64,000 nt of DNA from Kosakonia oryzendophytica (GTDB lineage Bacteria > Pseudomonadota > Gammaproteobacteria > Enterobacterales > Enterobacteriaceae): positions 188,001 to 252,000 of the forward strand of contig NZ_FMAY01000002.1 in assembly GCF_900094925.1 (NCBI RefSeq), read 5' to 3'. The number at the start of each line of letters is the position of its first letter. The stretch's first letter is position 1. Made by a program: the position numbers and the translations under genes. Shown piece after piece: positions 11,459 through 19,970 of the stretch. The notes under the pieces are model-generated. The model ran no database searches and was not told where the DNA came from. It saw only the letters and a program-made list of their open reading frames with translations.

Positions 11459-12203
11459 GCCTTTTTTGCTTGGCGTGCTGGGCGGCATGGGGCCGCTTGC
11501 CACCCTGGATTTCCAGCAAAAATTGCTGGATGCCACTCCCGCTGACAGCGATCAGCAGCAACTGCCATCGGTGGTCTGGAATGTGCCGCAGGTCGCCGAC
11601 AGGCAAAAAGCCCTCGCCGGGAGGGGGCCATCACCGTTGCCGCAATTACTGCTCGGTATCGAAAAGCTTAATCAGGCTGGTGTCAGCCATATTGTGATCC
11701 CCTGTAATACGGCGCATCACTGGTTTGATGAACTCAGTTACGCCAGCGCGGCACCGTTGCTGCATATTGTTGATGCCACCCTTGAAGGGCTGGTGGCGCT
11801 GCCGCAAAAACCACAGCGGGTAGGGCTGGTTGCCACACAAGGGACGCTGGATGCGGGTTGGTACCAGCGTGCGCTGGCGCAGAAGGGCATGGAGGTGTTG
11901 CTGCCTACCGCTGACGAGTTGCAGCAGTGGTTTGTGCCGGGGTGTTATGCGGTGAAGCGCGGTGCGTTGCGTGAAGGCGGCGAGTTGCTGAGTTTACAGG
12001 CGCAGGCACTTCTGGCTCGCGGTGCTGAGCAATTGCTACTGGCCTGTACCGAGGTGCCACTTGCGCTGCGTACGGTAGCCGCGCCGTTTCTTTCTCTGAC
12101 CCACGATCCGGCGCAGTTACTGGCGCAGCGCTGTGCGGAAATATGGCTTGAATATCGTCATTCTTATTTCCCGCATACCCAAAGCAATAATTGGAATAAA
12201 TAA
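11451..12203 (+). CDS. Aspartate/glutamate racemase family protein
   Basis: A 250-residue cofactor-independent racemase of the Asp/Glu/hydantoin racemase superfamily. It has the N-terminal [11 protein letters not shown] motif (8-18) and the two catalytic cysteines, Cys85 in IPCNTAHHW and Cys199 in LACTEVPL. It starts with an ATG overlapping the end of the upstream PLP enzyme by 8 bases, so the two are translationally coupled. A racemase beside an enantiomer-specific lyase suggests it converts the non-substrate isomer; the amino acid itself is unknown. The upstream in-frame extension lies within the previous gene and is rejected. Confidence 0.87.
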   Translation: MAKPFLLGVLGGMGPLATLDFQQKLLDATPADSDQQQLPSVVWNVPQVADRQKALAGRGPSPLPQLLLGIEKLNQAGVSHIVIPCNTAHHWFDELSYASAAPLLHIVDATLEGLVALPQKPQRVGLVATQGTLDAGWYQRALAQKGMEVLLPTADELQQWFVPGCYAVKRGALREGGELLSLQAQALLARGAEQLLLACTEVPLALRTVAAPFLSLTHDPAQLLAQRCAEIWLEYRHSYFPHTQSNNWNK

Positions 12204-12266
12204 AAGAGCCGCCAGTGGATATAGTGATCCAGCGCTAATAATGTCGTTTTTTAAAGGTTAAATAAA

Positions 12267-13274
12267 ATGAAAAAAGGTCTCTGCTTATTATTGGCAGCGG
12301 GTAGCTTATGGGCCAACACCAGCTTCGGCGCCACGCCGACGGAAGTCCGTGTCGCGTATAGCGGCGGTTCACAAGTATTAATGCTGGCAAAAGCCGACGG
12401 CTCGCTGGATAAAGCCTTACACAGCCCGGTGAAATGGGTGCAATTTGCCTCTGGTGCCGATGCGTTAAATTATTTCGCCAGTAACGCTATCGATATTGCC
12501 AATTTCGGCTCCAGCCCGGCGACTGCGGGTATTGTGCGAAAACTGCCGGTGGAAATTATCGGTGTATCGGGGGTGATTGCCAGTTATGAACGTTTAATTG
12601 GCAAAGATGGCATCAACACTATCCGTGATATCGAAGGTAAGCGAGTGGCTTACCCGCCAAACTCTACTGCGCAATATGCGCTGGAAGCGGCGATAAGCGT
12701 TAACAAACTCGACCGCAGTAAAATAACGCTGTTGCCGCTGCGCCCGGCAGAGATGGTTGCGGCATGGAAACGCGGTGATATTGATGCCGGTTACGTTTGG
12801 GCACCGTTTGCCCAGGAACTGGAAGCTTCCGGTGGGCATCAGGTGTTCGCCACCAAAGATCTGCAAAAAGCGGGTTACCTGATTTACAACAACTATGTGG
12901 TGCGTAAAGCCTTCGCGGAGCAGTACCCGGACGCGGTGACGGCGTTCCTGCGTGTACATCAGCAGAAAGTGGATGAGTTCAAGAAAGATCCCGAACGTGC
13001 CGCTGCGATTGTCGCGAAAGAGGTGGGGGCACCAGTGACCACAGCCGCTAACACCCTCGGCGGGCTGGAATACCCGTCGCTGAGCGAACAAGGGACGGCA
13101 GCGTGGCTGGGTAACGGCACGCACACCTCCGACAGCGGTATTGGTAAAGCGTTGAGCAAGACCTCCGATTTCCTTGCCGGGATCGGTGAACTGCGTAAGC
13201 GCGATATCCCGGCCAACTGGGATGCGGCGATCGACTCCCGTTATATTCGCGACGCGGCGGCTACCGCGCAATGA
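12267..13274 (+). CDS. TauA-like periplasmic substrate-binding protein
   Basis: A 335-residue secreted binding protein of the taurine/sulfonate/nitrate (SsuA/TauA) family. A signal peptide with hydrophobic core 5-16 is probably cleaved after about Ala22. The NFGSSPAT motif and the WKRGDIDAGYVWAPF segment closely resemble E. coli TauA. It is followed with a 4-base overlap by the permease gene. TauA-like proteins bind sulfonates; the ligand here could be a sulfonated amino acid given the two upstream enzymes, though taurine or another aliphatic sulfonate cannot be excluded. Confidence 0.87.
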   Translation: MKKGLCLLLAAGSLWANTSFGATPTEVRVAYSGGSQVLMLAKADGSLDKALHSPVKWVQFASGADALNYFASNAIDIANFGSSPATAGIVRKLPVEIIGVSGVIASYERLIGKDGINTIRDIEGKRVAYPPNSTAQYALEAAISVNKLDRSKITLLPLRPAEMVAAWKRGDIDAGYVWAPFAQELEASGGHQVFATKDLQKAGYLIYNNYVVRKAFAEQYPDAVTAFLRVHQQKVDEFKKDPERAAAIVAKEVGAPVTTAANTLGGLEYPSLSEQGTAAWLGNGTHTSDSGIGKALSKTSDFLAGIGELRKRDIPANWDAAIDSRYIRDAAATAQ

Positions 13275-14041
13275 AATTGAGTCAGCATATCGCTATCAGC
13301 GTGCTGTCGGTGGCGGTTTTCTTCATGCTCTGGCAAGTGGCGGCGACCCGGCAGTGGGTCGATCCACTGCTATTACCGTCATTGACCGACATTGGCCTCA
13401 CGGCGGAAGAGCTGCTGGCGGACGGTTACCGGCAGGTGCCGCTGTGGCAGCATATTGTCGTAAGTCTGGCGCGTGCGCTGAGCGCTTTTGCCGTCGCCAT
13501 TGCGATGGGTATTCCGCTAGGGCTGTTGATGGGGTTATCCGACGGTTTGTCCGCTGTGCTTAACCCCTTTGTGCAGTTTCTGCGGCCATTGCCGAAAATC
13601 GCCCTGATCCCGCTGGCGGTGGTATGGCTGGGGATTGGAGAAGCCTCGAAATTTTTCCTCATCTTTATCGCCACCTTCTTAAGCGTCGTGGTCGGCGCCA
13701 GCGCGGCGGTAGAGCGCATCGGCCGGGCACGTATCCGCGTAGCGCAAACCCTCGGCGCATCCAGGAGGCAGATTTTCCTGCGTGTGGTACTGCCGGATGC
13801 GCTGCCGGAACTGTTTACCACCGTACGTCTGTCGATTGGCATCGGCTGGACCTCGCTGATTGCGGCCGAAATGGTGGCGGCCAGTTCTGGCCTGGGGTGG
13901 ATGGTGATCAACGCCAGCTCTTATCTGCGCACCGACATTGTGATGCTCGGCATTTTGCTGCTGGGCGGCATTGGCTATTTACTGGATTTATTACTGCTGG
14001 GGCTGCAACGGTGGTTAGCGCCCTGGGCGGGGAAAGAGTGA
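13271..14041 (+). CDS. TauC/SsuC-like ABC transporter permease
   Basis: A 256-residue inner-membrane permease with about six hydrophobic segments and the cytoplasmic EAA loop around residues 145-185 (RVAQTLGASRRQIFLRVVLP), which contacts the ATPase. It belongs to the BPD_transp_1 family of taurine/sulfonate/nitrate importers. It overlaps both the binding-protein gene (4 bases) and the ATPase gene (1 base), so the importer is one operon. Confidence 0.9.
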   Translation: MKLSQHIAISVLSVAVFFMLWQVAATRQWVDPLLLPSLTDIGLTAEELLADGYRQVPLWQHIVVSLARALSAFAVAIAMGIPLGLLMGLSDGLSAVLNPFVQFLRPLPKIALIPLAVVWLGIGEASKFFLIFIATFLSVVVGASAAVERIGRARIRVAQTLGASRRQIFLRVVLPDALPELFTTVRLSIGIGWTSLIAAEMVAASSGLGWMVINASSYLRTDIVMLGILLLGGIGYLLDLLLLGLQRWLAPWAGKE

Positions 14042-14820
14042 TGACGGCACATATCGCACTGGAAAATGTCTCCCTGACGTTTGCCGCTAAACCACAGCCG
14101 TTTACGGTGCTGGAAGATATTTCGCTGGCGTTGTCGCCAGGGGAATTTGTCGTGCTGCTTGGGCCATCCGGCTGTGGAAAATCCACCATCCTTAACCTGG
14201 TGGCGGGGTTTACAAAGCCAGACAGCGGGCAGGTGCTGGCAGGCGGTCAGACGGTGCAACAACCCGGCCCCTCGCGGGGGATGATTTTCCAGCAGCCGAA
14301 CCTGTTTCCGTGGTTATCGGTGCTGGATAACGTCACATTTGGCCCGCGGTTAGGAAAACATCACAAAGCGGAGGTGAACGCCCGGGCGCTGGAGTGGCTG
14401 GCGCGCGTTGGACTTAAAGGGTTTGAGCACCATGCGCCGTGGCAGCTCTCTGGCGGTATGAAACAGCGGGTGGCGCTGGCGCGCGCCTGGTTGCCCGGCC
14501 CGGATGTGCTGCTGCTGGATGAGCCGTTCGGCGCACTGGATGCACAAACGCGGCTGATGATGCAGGAGCTGCTGCGCGAAGCATGGCTGGAAACCCGTAC
14601 CACGCTGCTGTTTGTGACCCATGATGTGGAAGAAGCGCTGTTTCTCGCCGACCGCATTCTGGTTATGTCGGCGCGGCCGGGCAAGATCGTTGAGGAAATT
14701 ACGTTGCCGTTTGGCCGTGACCGGGACATTGAAACCCTTGTCGGACATCCGCAATACGGCGCTATCAAGCAGCATGTCCTGCACCGGGTCAGGCTGGAGG
14801 CGAAACGGCACCTGAGTTAG
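14041..14820 (+). CDS. TauB/SsuB-like ABC transporter ATPase
   Basis: A 259-residue ABC ATPase with Walker A GPSGCGKST (41-49), Q-loop FQQPNLFPW (83-91), signature LSGGM (136-140), Walker B VLLLDEP (156-162) and switch histidine in FVTHDVEEA. The sequence type is that of TauB/SsuB/NrtD. The ATG overlaps the permease stop. It is the last gene of the block; 107 bases and a separate promoter lead to rlmB, so the accessory operon ends here. No terminator hairpin was found. Confidence 0.92.
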   Translation: MTAHIALENVSLTFAAKPQPFTVLEDISLALSPGEFVVLLGPSGCGKSTILNLVAGFTKPDSGQVLAGGQTVQQPGPSRGMIFQQPNLFPWLSVLDNVTFGPRLGKHHKAEVNARALEWLARVGLKGFEHHAPWQLSGGMKQRVALARAWLPGPDVLLLDEPFGALDAQTRLMMQELLREAWLETRTTLLFVTHDVEEALFLADRILVMSARPGKIVEEITLPFGRDRDIETLVGHPQYGAIKQHVLHRVRLEAKRHLS

Positions 14821-14833
14821 CGCGGGCGGGTGG

Positions 14834-14862
14834 TTCGTTCTGGGGCGTGTGTCGGGTATAAT
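14834..14862 (+). promoter_or_regulatory. Candidate promoter of rlmB
   Basis: A perfect -10 hexamer TATAAT lies at 14857-14862, with a weak TTCGTT at -35 spacing of 17. It would restore independent expression of rlmB after the inserted block. Confidence 0.5.
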
Positions 14863-14927
14863 GGCGCCAGGTGATGACAATCACAGCCCAATAACGCGGC
14901 GCAAACCGCCCCAAATGAGTACCATCA

Positions 14928-15662
14928 ATGAGTGAAATGATTTACGGCATCCACGCGGTGCAGGCCCTGTTGGAGCGCGCTCCGGAGCGTTTTCAGGACG
15001 TTTTTATTCTGAAAGGCCGCGAAGACAAACGTCTGCTGCCGCTGATCCACGCACTGGAAGCGCAAGGCGTGGTGATCCAGGTGGCGAGTCGCCAGTATCT
15101 GGATGAAAAAAGCGAAGGTGCGGTTCATCAGGGGATCATTGCACGCGTGAAACCGGGGCGTCAGTATCAGGAAAACGATCTGCCGGATCTGATCGCCAGT
15201 CTCGATCAGCCGTTCCTGTTGATCCTGGATGGCGTCACCGATCCGCATAACCTTGGCGCATGTTTGCGTAGCGCAGATGCGGCGGGCGTGCATGCGGTGA
15301 TTGTGCCGAAAGACAAATCCGCTCAACTGAATGCCACCGCGAAAAAAGTCGCCTGTGGCGCGGCGGAAAGCGTACCGCTGATCCGCGTAACCAACCTTGC
15401 CCGCACGATGCGTCTGCTGCAGGAAGAGAATATCTGGATCGTTGGTACCGCCGGTGAAGCAGACCATACTCTGTTCCAGAGCAAAATGACTGGCCGTCTG
15501 GCGCTGGTGATGGGCGCTGAAGGCGAAGGTATGCGCCGCCTGACCCGCGAGCACTGCGATGAGCTGATCAGCATCCCGATGGCGGGAAGCGTTTCGTCGC
15601 TGAACGTCTCGGTCGCCACAGGCATCTGTCTGTTTGAAGCCGTGCGCCAACGCGGTTTGTAA
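14928..15662 (+). CDS. rlmB: 23S rRNA 2'-O-methyltransferase RlmB
   Basis: Methylates the 2'-OH of G2251 in the peptidyl-transferase P loop of 23S rRNA using S-adenosylmethionine. The 244 residues contain the N-terminal substrate-binding domain (about 1-75) and the SpoU/TrmH knot with motifs [24 protein letters not shown] and [14 protein letters not shown]. In E. coli it directly follows rnr; here the two are separated by a five-gene block. A clear terminator follows. Confidence 0.97.
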   Translation: MSEMIYGIHAVQALLERAPERFQDVFILKGREDKRLLPLIHALEAQGVVIQVASRQYLDEKSEGAVHQGIIARVKPGRQYQENDLPDLIASLDQPFLLILDGVTDPHNLGACLRSADAAGVHAVIVPKDKSAQLNATAKKVACGAAESVPLIRVTNLARTMRLLQEENIWIVGTAGEADHTLFQSKMTGRLALVMGAEGEGMRRLTREHCDELISIPMAGSVSSLNVSVATGICLFEAVRQRGL

Positions 15663-15678
15663 GCGGCGAAGTACAGAG

Positions 15679-15708
15679 AAACCACCCTTATTCGGGTGGT
15701 TTTTTTTA
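15679..15708 (+). terminator. Intrinsic terminator after rlmB
   Basis: ACCACCC (15681-15687) pairs with GGGTGGT (15694-15700), loop TTATTC, followed by TTTTTTTACC. Confidence 0.88.
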
Positions 15709-15779
15709 CCGTTAACGCTGGTACTATTCGCGGGCAGGTATTTCACCCTTATTGCGATGAAATGATCAGGATAGAAAAG

Positions 15780-16181
15780 ATGGCATGGACTGTAGAAACA
15801 CTGAGCGCAGCATTATTACAATCAGCAACGCTGGACGTAAATATTCAACGCGAAGCGGACGCTTTAATTCTGACGCTGGATGATTACGGCGACTTACAAC
15901 TCAACGTGCTGCTGACCTCCCGGCAAATCATTATCGAAACCTATATTTGCCCGCTGAACGAAATTAAGCATCAGGATGCGTTTAATGCCTTCCTGCTGCG
16001 CAACCAAAAACTGTTACCGTTATCTTCTGTTGGCATCTCGCCTGTCGGCGGCGAAGAGTACTATGTCGCGTTCGGCGCACTGTCACTCAACTCGTCGATC
16101 GACGATATTCTGCTGGAAATCACCACGCTTGCTGAAAATGCGCTGGATCTCGCTGAATTAACAGATGATGTTACCCAATAA
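15780..16181 (+). CDS. yjfI: YjfI, DUF2170 protein
   Basis: A 133-residue acidic, probably cytoplasmic protein without signal or membrane segment; matches E. coli YjfI in length and sequence and belongs to DUF2170. The ATG at 15780 is chosen because upstream codons run into the rlmB terminator. It is the first gene of yjfIJKLMC, six genes with short gaps or overlaps. DUF2170 proteins are often encoded next to PspA-like genes, which fits yjfJ being next. Molecular function is unknown. Confidence 0.88.
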   Translation: MAWTVETLSAALLQSATLDVNIQREADALILTLDDYGDLQLNVLLTSRQIIIETYICPLNEIKHQDAFNAFLLRNQKLLPLSSVGISPVGGEEYYVAFGALSLNSSIDDILLEITTLAENALDLAELTDDVTQ

Positions 16182-16200
16182 CTGAGCTGGGAGTGATGGT

Positions 16201-16899
16201 ATGGGAATTTTAAAAAGCCTCTTTACGCTGGGTAAATCGTTTATTGCTCAGGCGGAAGAGTCGATTGAAGAAACGCAGGGCGTACGCATGCTGGAACAGC
16301 ATATTCGCGATGCGCGCACGGAACTGGATAAGGCAGGAAAATCCCGCGTTGACCTGCTGGCGCGCGTGAAACTGAGTAACGACAAGCTGGACGATCTGCG
16401 CGAGCGTAAAGCCAGTCTTGAGGCGCGTGCGCTGGAAGCGATGGCGAAAAATGTCGATGCGGCGCTGCTCAACGAGGTTGCAACGGAAATCGCCCGTCTG
16501 GAAAACGCCATTACTGCGGAAGAGCAGGTGCTGAGCAACCTTGAAACGTCACGCGATGCGGTTGAAAAAGCGGTCACGGCGACGGCGCAACGCATTGAGC
16601 AGTTTGAGCAGCAATTGGAAGTGATTAAAGCGACTGAAGCAATGCAGCGTGCGCAGCAGGCGGTGACGACGTCCACTGTTGGCGCATCTAACAATGTGGC
16701 GACGGCGGCAGAATCGCTAAAACGTCTGCAAACGCGTCAGGCTGAACGTCAGGCGCGACTGGATGCGGCCACCCAACTTGAAAAAGTGGCTGACGGGCGC
16801 GATCTGGATGAAAAACTCGCGCAGGCAGGCATTGGCGGCAGCGATAAAACCTCCGCGCAGGATGTACTGGCCCGACTGCAACAGCAACAAAAACAGTGA
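16201..16899 (+). CDS. yjfJ: YjfJ, PspA/IM30 (ESCRT-III-like) family protein
   Basis: A 232-residue, almost wholly helical coiled-coil protein of the PspA/Vipp1 family: N-terminal amphipathic FTLGKSFIAQAEESIEE, then long heptad-rich helices from about 25 to 150 and a shorter helix near 165-190. Family members oligomerise on the inner membrane and protect it under stress. This is a paralogue distinct from the pspABC PspA. It overlaps yjfK by 1 base. The role with the neighbouring DUF350 and ATP-grasp genes is inferred from context. Confidence 0.9.
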   Translation: MGILKSLFTLGKSFIAQAEESIEETQGVRMLEQHIRDARTELDKAGKSRVDLLARVKLSNDKLDDLRERKASLEARALEAMAKNVDAALLNEVATEIARLENAITAEEQVLSNLETSRDAVEKAVTATAQRIEQFEQQLEVIKATEAMQRAQQAVTTSTVGASNNVATAAESLKRLQTRQAERQARLDAATQLEKVADGRDLDEKLAQAGIGGSDKTSAQDVLARLQQQQKQ

Positions 16900-17558
16900 T
16901 GCTCTCTTTTCTTAAAAACCTGCTGGGGCGGCCTGATGCGGCGGCCCCGGAAAGAGGTCCGCTTGGATTGCATCTGCACGCCGGGTTTACCATTGATACG
17001 CTGCTGTTTCGTTTGTGCGAAGAGGAATTGTTGGTCACGCTGCCCGGCGAAGAGTACACCATTGGCGCTTGCGGCAGCTTTGACCTGGGCGCAGGGTGCA
17101 TGATCCACCGTTACTACACCACCGGCGATGAGTTCCTGCAAATCAGCACCTCTGGCGGTCTGGAAACCAGCAATATCGATGATATCAAGCTGTTCGTGTA
17201 TGAAGAGAGCGCCGGTGTTTCCGGTGAGAAAACCTGGCGGGAGATGCTGAGCGCAAAAACCATGGGCAAGCCGTCGTTATGTTGGCGCGATTGCCTGTGG
17301 CAGCGCGTGTTTAATGCGGAAGAGCGCGCCGATATCGAGCCGATTTATACGCTGGAAACCGTCAACAACCCGGCTGGAGCATGCTGGGAAGTGCATAACT
17401 TTATGATGGCCTATCAGCGAGAAGTCACCGACGGTGTGTTTGAGTATCTCTTGCTGAACGGCGAAGAGACGTTTAATGAACAAAATCAGCCCGAGTGGAT
17501 CTATTCGCGCGCGCTGGGTGTCGATATTCCCCTGACATCATTAAAGATCATAGGATAA
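16899..17558 (+). CDS. yjfK: YjfK, DUF2491 protein
   Basis: A 219-residue soluble-looking protein matching E. coli YjfK (DUF2491). No membrane segment, signal peptide or recognised catalytic motif is visible. The ATG at 16899 overlaps the yjfJ stop; a GTG one codon earlier is also in frame. It lies inside the PspA-family cluster, so a role in that envelope system is likely but unproven. Confidence 0.88.
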   Translation: MLSFLKNLLGRPDAAAPERGPLGLHLHAGFTIDTLLFRLCEEELLVTLPGEEYTIGACGSFDLGAGCMIHRYYTTGDEFLQISTSGGLETSNIDDIKLFVYEESAGVSGEKTWREMLSAKTMGKPSLCWRDCLWQRVFNAEERADIEPIYTLETVNNPAGACWEVHNFMMAYQREVTDGVFEYLLLNGEETFNEQNQPEWIYSRALGVDIPLTSLKIIG

Positions 17559-17560
17559 TT

Positions 17561-17971
17561 ATGGGAACGGAAATTCATATTCTGGGTTCACTGCTGGCAT
17601 TTGGTTCGTATTTCTTTATTGGCATCGCCATGGTGCTCTTTTTTCTTTTTGTTTATACGCATATTACACCCCATGACGAATGGCGGTTAATTAAAGAGAA
17701 CAATATCGCCGCGTCGTTAGCATTCAGTGGTTCACTGTTGGGGTATATTATTCCTCTTTCCAGTGCAGCTATTAACTCTGTCAGCATTCCGGATTATTTA
17801 ATCTGGGGCTTTATTGCACTGGTGGTGCAATTAATGGTCTACGGTGGTGTACGTCTGTATATGCCGAATCTGAGTGATAAAATTATTAACGGTAACACTG
17901 CCGCCGGGGTGTTTATGGGGGCGGCAGCGCTGGCGGGCGGAATTTTTAATGCCGCCTGCATGACATGGTAA
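17561..17971 (+). CDS. yjfL: YjfL, DUF350 inner-membrane protein
   Basis: A 136-residue integral membrane protein with four hydrophobic segments (about 8-31, 50-70, 80-98 and 114-132), of the DUF350/YjfL family. The loop HDEWRLIKENNIAAS between segments one and two is typical. It begins 2 bases after yjfK. DUF350 proteins recur in operons with PspA-like and ATP-grasp proteins; none has an established activity to my knowledge. Confidence 0.9.
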   Translation: MGTEIHILGSLLAFGSYFFIGIAMVLFFLFVYTHITPHDEWRLIKENNIAASLAFSGSLLGYIIPLSSAAINSVSIPDYLIWGFIALVVQLMVYGGVRLYMPNLSDKIINGNTAAGVFMGAAALAGGIFNAACMTW

Positions 17972-17981
17972 TGGACAAATC

Positions 17982-18617
17982 ATGGCCAGAAAGAGAAAGA
18001 CCCGGCAAAAAAATTATATTCTGTCGCCAGCGCAAAGCCGCAGCCAGCGCTCGCTTTTGTCACCGCCGAAAGAGCGTAAAAGCGGGCAATATCTGACACT
18101 GGCAATTATGGGCGGAGCCGCTTTCTTTGCGTTAAAAGGCTGCAGCGATCATAAAGATGATAACGATGGTGACGGCGTTTATTACACCTCCCAGCAGGAT
18201 TGCGTCGACGACGGTAATACTGCGCAGGTGTGTAATGATGCGTGGAATAATGCGCGCATGAGCTTTGAGCAAGAAATCCCGACGAATATGTCGCAGCCCG
18301 CGTGCGTGCAGCAATATGATCATTGCTACTACGACAATATCGGTCAGCGCTGGATGCCAGTACTCAGCGGTTTTTTACTCAGTAAAGCCATCAGAAAAGA
18401 CCGCGATGAGCAGTATAGCTACAGCAGCGGCGGCTCTATGTACTCTTCCCGCCCGGTGTGGCGTAACAGCGATGGCGACTATAGCTGGCGCTCCGGCGGC
18501 AGCACCAGTAATACCAGTGCGGGCAGCCACTATGGATACACCACCAAAAAGGCGACCACTTTTTCCCGTGGTGGTTTCGGGCGCTCCTCCAGCGCACGCG
18601 GAAGCTGGGGAGGATAA
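17982..18617 (+). CDS. yjfM: YjfM, DUF1190 envelope protein
   Basis: A 211-residue protein matching E. coli YjfM (DUF1190). A very basic N-terminus (1-35) precedes one hydrophobic segment (about 38-52), then a polar region with several cysteines and a Ser/Gly/Tyr-rich C-terminal tail ending RGSWGG. This looks like a membrane-anchored or exported protein with a low-complexity tail. It ends 2 bases before yjfC, consistent with co-expression. Confidence 0.88.
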   Translation: MARKRKTRQKNYILSPAQSRSQRSLLSPPKERKSGQYLTLAIMGGAAFFALKGCSDHKDDNDGDGVYYTSQQDCVDDGNTAQVCNDAWNNARMSFEQEIPTNMSQPACVQQYDHCYYDNIGQRWMPVLSGFLLSKAIRKDRDEQYSYSSGGSMYSSRPVWRNSDGDYSWRSGGSTSNTSAGSHYGYTTKKATTFSRGGFGRSSSARGSWGG

Positions 18618-18619
18618 CG

Positions 18620-19783
18620 ATGCTACGACATGATGTTGCTGTTCGCCCCGGGCTTGAACGGATTGCTCGCGATCATGGTTTCGACTTCCATATTATTGAT
18701 AACGAAATCTACTGGGACGAAAGTCGGGCGTACCGTTTTACGTTGCGGCAAATTGAGGAACAGATCGAAAAACCCACGGCAGAGTTGCATCAAATGTGCC
18801 TTGAAGTGGTGGATCGCGCCGTAGCCGATGAAGCTGTCCTGACACAGTTGGCCATCCCACCGCTCTACTGGGATGCCATTGCTGATAGCTGGCGCAGCCG
18901 CGATCCTTCGCTCTACGGGCGTATGGATTTTGTCTGGTGCGGCAAGGAGCCGGTGAAGTTGCTGGAATATAATGCCGACACGCCAACATCGCTGTACGAA
19001 TCCGCTTATTTCCAGTGGCTCTGGATGGAAGATTCCCGGCGCAGCGGCGTTATCCCTCGCGATGCCGATCAGTACAATGCTATCCAGGATAAGCTGATCG
19101 CCCGTTTTGCTGAGATACAGGGGCGCCATCCGCTCTATTTTTGTTGCTGTAAAGATACTGAGGAAGATCGTGGAACGGTGCTTTATCTGGAGGATTGTGC
19201 GCGTCAGGCGGGTCTGGATACACGCTTTATCTACATCGACGATCTCGGGCTGGGTCTTGGCGGCGTGTTGACGGATCTGGATGACAATGTCATTCGTCAG
19301 GCCTTCAAGCTCTATCCGCTGGAATGGATGATGCGCGACGAGAACGGCCCCTTGCTCTGTAAGCGCCGTGAGCAGTGGCTGGAGCCGCTATGGAAGAGCA
19401 TTCTCAGCAATAAGGGGTTATTACCTCTGCTGTGGCGTTATTTCCCTCACCATCCCAACCTGCTGCCTGCGTGGTTTGATGGCGAAAAGCCGCTGCTGGC
19501 ACCGGGTGCAAGCTATGTGCGTAAGCCGCTGTTTTCCCGCGAGGGGGGGAATGTCACCATCCTCGACGGTGCGCATAACGTCATTGATCACGAAGATGGC
19601 GATTATGGTAACGAGCCGATGATTTTCCAGGCTTTTCAGCCGCTACCGCGTTTTGGTGACAGCTACACATTGATTGGTAGTTGGGTGGTGGATGATGAAG
19701 CCGTTGGTATGGGCATCCGCGAAGACTGCTCGTTGATCACCAAAGATACCTCCCGTTTTATTCCGCATTATATCGCCGGGTAA
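18620..19783 (+). CDS. yjfC: YjfC, glutathionylspermidine-synthase-like ATP-grasp ligase
   Basis: A 387-residue protein homologous to the synthetase domain of E. coli Gss, an ATP-grasp C-N ligase. Motifs include GRMDFVWCGKEPVKLLEYNADTPTS near residues 100-120 (partly cited), KPLFSREGGNVTI and the SYTLIGSWVVDDEAVGMGIRE (C-terminal) active-site segment. It lacks the amidase domain of Gss. The substrate is unknown; glutathionylspermidine synthesis has not been established for YjfC. It is last in yjfIJKLMC and is followed by a REP-like hairpin. Confidence 0.88.
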   Translation: MLRHDVAVRPGLERIARDHGFDFHIIDNEIYWDESRAYRFTLRQIEEQIEKPTAELHQMCLEVVDRAVADEAVLTQLAIPPLYWDAIADSWRSRDPSLYGRMDFVWCGKEPVKLLEYNADTPTSLYESAYFQWLWMEDSRRSGVIPRDADQYNAIQDKLIARFAEIQGRHPLYFCCCKDTEEDRGTVLYLEDCARQAGLDTRFIYIDDLGLGLGGVLTDLDDNVIRQAFKLYPLEWMMRDENGPLLCKRREQWLEPLWKSILSNKGLLPLLWRYFPHHPNLLPAWFDGEKPLLAPGASYVRKPLFSREGGNVTILDGAHNVIDHEDGDYGNEPMIFQAFQPLPRFGDSYTLIGSWVVDDEAVGMGIREDCSLITKDTSRFIPHYIAG

Positions 19784-19799
19784 CTCCGCTTAGCTGCAG

Positions 19800-19825
19800 G
19801 CCCGGTGGCATCAGTGCAGCCGGGC
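19800..19825 (+). repeat. REP-like hairpin between yjfC and aidB
   Basis: GCCCGGTGGC (19800-19809) and GCAGCCGGGC (19816-19825) form an imperfect stem with two mismatches around ATCAGT, resembling enterobacterial REP/PU elements. It probably stabilises the 3' end of the yjfIJKLMC transcript. Confidence 0.5.
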
Positions 19826-19970
19826 GCATTGTGCTGGCACTCTTGCTGAATTATGTGAGTTGTTTCACGAATGTAGGGTGCAAAATCGTTGCCTTGTGAC
19901 TCTACTCCCAGGCAGTGTTTGCTCGGGCTGTCCATACTTATAGCGACTGCCACTGACGGAGGGACACAGC

